Origin: Candidatus Binatia bacterium | GTDB taxonomy: Bacteria; Desulfobacterota; Binatia; UBA12015 | Direction of reading: 5' to 3' | DNA length: 64,000 nt | NCBI GenBank assembly: GCA_029248525.1 | Contig: JAQWJE010000057.1 | Coordinates: 62,001 to 126,000 of the forward strand | Shown here: one piece after another, positions 63,509 through 64,000 of the stretch | Layout of the letters: each line of letters starts with the position of its first letter | Numbering within the stretch: the first letter of the stretch is position 1 | Position numbers and translations under genes: made by a program | Notes under the pieces: model-generated | What the model saw: only the letters and a program-made list of their open reading frames with translations | The model's database searches: none | What the model was told of the DNA's origin: nothing

Positions 63509-63748
63509 CTATTTCTCTTCGATGATTTCGAGGACGATCTTGCGGCTCTGCCGCGAGGCCACCGCATTCACCAGAGTACGGATGGATTTAGCGGTGCGTC
63601 CCTGTTTCCCGATAATGCGTCCGAGATCCTCGGGAGCGACGCGAAGTTCGATGATGGAGGCGGTTTCGCCCTCCGTCTCGGTGATGACCACCGCATCCGG
63701 GTTATTCACCAGATGCTGGGCGATCAACTCTACCAGTTCTTTCATCAT
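63509..63748 (-). CDS. khpA: KH-domain RNA-binding protein (KhpA)
   Basis: 79 aa from ATG 63748 (or 63745). One KH domain: IIELRVAPEDLGRIIGKQGRTAKSIRTLVNAV with the GxxG loop (GKQG). It binds RNA with its partner KhpB in many bacteria. One base separates it from the rpsP stop. Its amber stop lies in frame with rimM. Confidence 0.95.
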   Translation of the reverse strand: MMKELVELIAQHLVNNPDAVVITETEGETASIIELRVAPEDLGRIIGKQGRTAKSIRTLVNAVASRQSRKIVLEIIEEK

Positions 63749-63749
63749 A

Positions 63750-64000
63750 TCAGCCCTCAGCAGCGGCCGGAGCAGCTTCTGTGGCGGGAAGTCCCGTCCA
63801 TCCCGCCTGCTTGAGGAGGATGGCCACAGTGTCGCTCGGCTTCGCACCGTTTCGGATCCACTTCTCGACTTTGTCGAGATGGACACGAAGATTCACAGGT
63901 TCCGAGGTCGGATCATAATGGCCGAGTTGCTCCAGAAAGCGCCCATCGCGTGGGGACTTTTTGGAAGCCGCCACGATACGATAGAAAGGACGTTTTTTCG
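63750..64000 (-). CDS. rpsP: 30S ribosomal protein S16, N-terminus outside window
   Basis: The minus frame is open to the window edge and reads KKRPFYRIVAASKKSPRDGRF, FLEQLGHYDPTSEPVNLRVHLDKVEKWI and a Pro/Ala-rich C-terminal tail, the S16 sequence. The first residues (probably about 13) are missing. First gene of the translation operon. Confidence 0.96.
   Translation of the reverse strand, partial: KKRPFYRIVAASKKSPRDGRFLEQLGHYDPTSEPVNLRVHLDKVEKWIRNGAKPSDTVAILLKQAGWTGLPATEAAPAAAEG

Noticed and set aside
63292-63567. 91-aa minus-strand frame overlapping the KH and rimM genes
   Set aside because: Wrong frame with low-complexity sequence; RimM conservation is in the other frame.
1-64000. tRNA genes, rRNA, insertion sequences, prophage or integrase
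   Set aside because: None seen by eye on either strand; a tRNAscan or HMM search would be needed to exclude a tRNA fully.

Overview
The window is a dense, GC-rich stretch of a bacterial chromosome. It holds no rRNA or tRNA gene, CRISPR array, transposase or phage gene that I can recognise. The gene content includes SCP-x/Ltp-type thiolases with DUF35 partners, several cytochromes P450 with a 3Fe-4S-type ferredoxin, a luciferase-like oxidoreductase, TetR regulators, secreted cytochromes and surface proteins with Cys-rich, DUF4215-like and PTPEP-linker segments. This suggests a free-living Gram-negative of the old deltaproteobacterial breadth (for example Binatota or Myxococcota-like lineages) that oxidises lipids, steroids or hydrocarbons. 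That placement is inference from gene content only.

Layout. 1-8.4 kb: acyltransferase plus SDR epimerase, TVP38 membrane protein, an unknown protein overlapping a 2-hydroxyacid dehydrogenase, a ferritin-like di-iron protein with its TetR gene and a 30-bp palindromic operator candidate, a GST and an FG-GAP lipoprotein. 8.5-16 kb: L33, ferredoxin and a dicarboxylate symporter on +; P450, aldehyde dehydrogenase, malic enzyme and an unknown 413-aa protein on -. 16-21.4 kb: a candidate structured RNA with a strong terminator, an MltF-like transglycosylase with TetR, a sulfatase-fold lipoprotein and a metallo-beta-lactamase-fold hydrolase. 21.5-32.2 kb: eight minus-strand genes, namely a secreted beta-helix protein, a pentaheme cytochrome, a monoheme protein and a P450 in one run, then two DUF35 proteins and two Cys-less thiolase-fold proteins in a second run. 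32.4-42.8 kb: esterase, YHS protein, small regulator-like protein, DacB, membrane protein, secreted trypsin-like protease, STN-like protein, FrnE/DsbA protein, SCP-x thiolase and a propeller lipoprotein. 42.8-49.2 kb: a cobalamin riboswitch driving a propeller-like lipoprotein and a large multidomain secreted protein, followed by a DUF3604 protein and a membrane protein. 49.4-59.9 kb: SDR, GluQ, acyltransferase-3, QueE, DUF3108, LLM oxidoreductase, a four-gene Dpp/Opp-type ABC transporter and a glycine-zipper lipoprotein. 59.9-64 kb: a riboflavin-synthase-like gene and the translation operon rpsP-KH-rimM-trmD-SPOUT-rplS-bactofilin.

Two systems stand out. First, the cobalamin riboswitch at 46699-46846 precedes no known B12 gene. 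It precedes a surface lipoprotein with propeller-like repeats and a translationally coupled secreted multidomain protein, a plausible extracellular corrinoid-capture module analogous in logic to Bacteroides BtuG. Second, three adjacent secreted proteins (26162-32125) share six copies of a module whose first two cysteines are always separated by exactly 21 residues. Two of these proteins also carry haem sites, and the run ends with a P450 whose start overlaps the monoheme gene. A pair of identical-arm palindromes (CATGAC-N4-GTCATG) sits just upstream of the first gene. Other points of note are a rimM gene without any ATG, GTG or TTG start, a Cys-less Ltp-type aldolase operon with one zinc-free DUF35 partner, and short tandem repeats at two gene ends.
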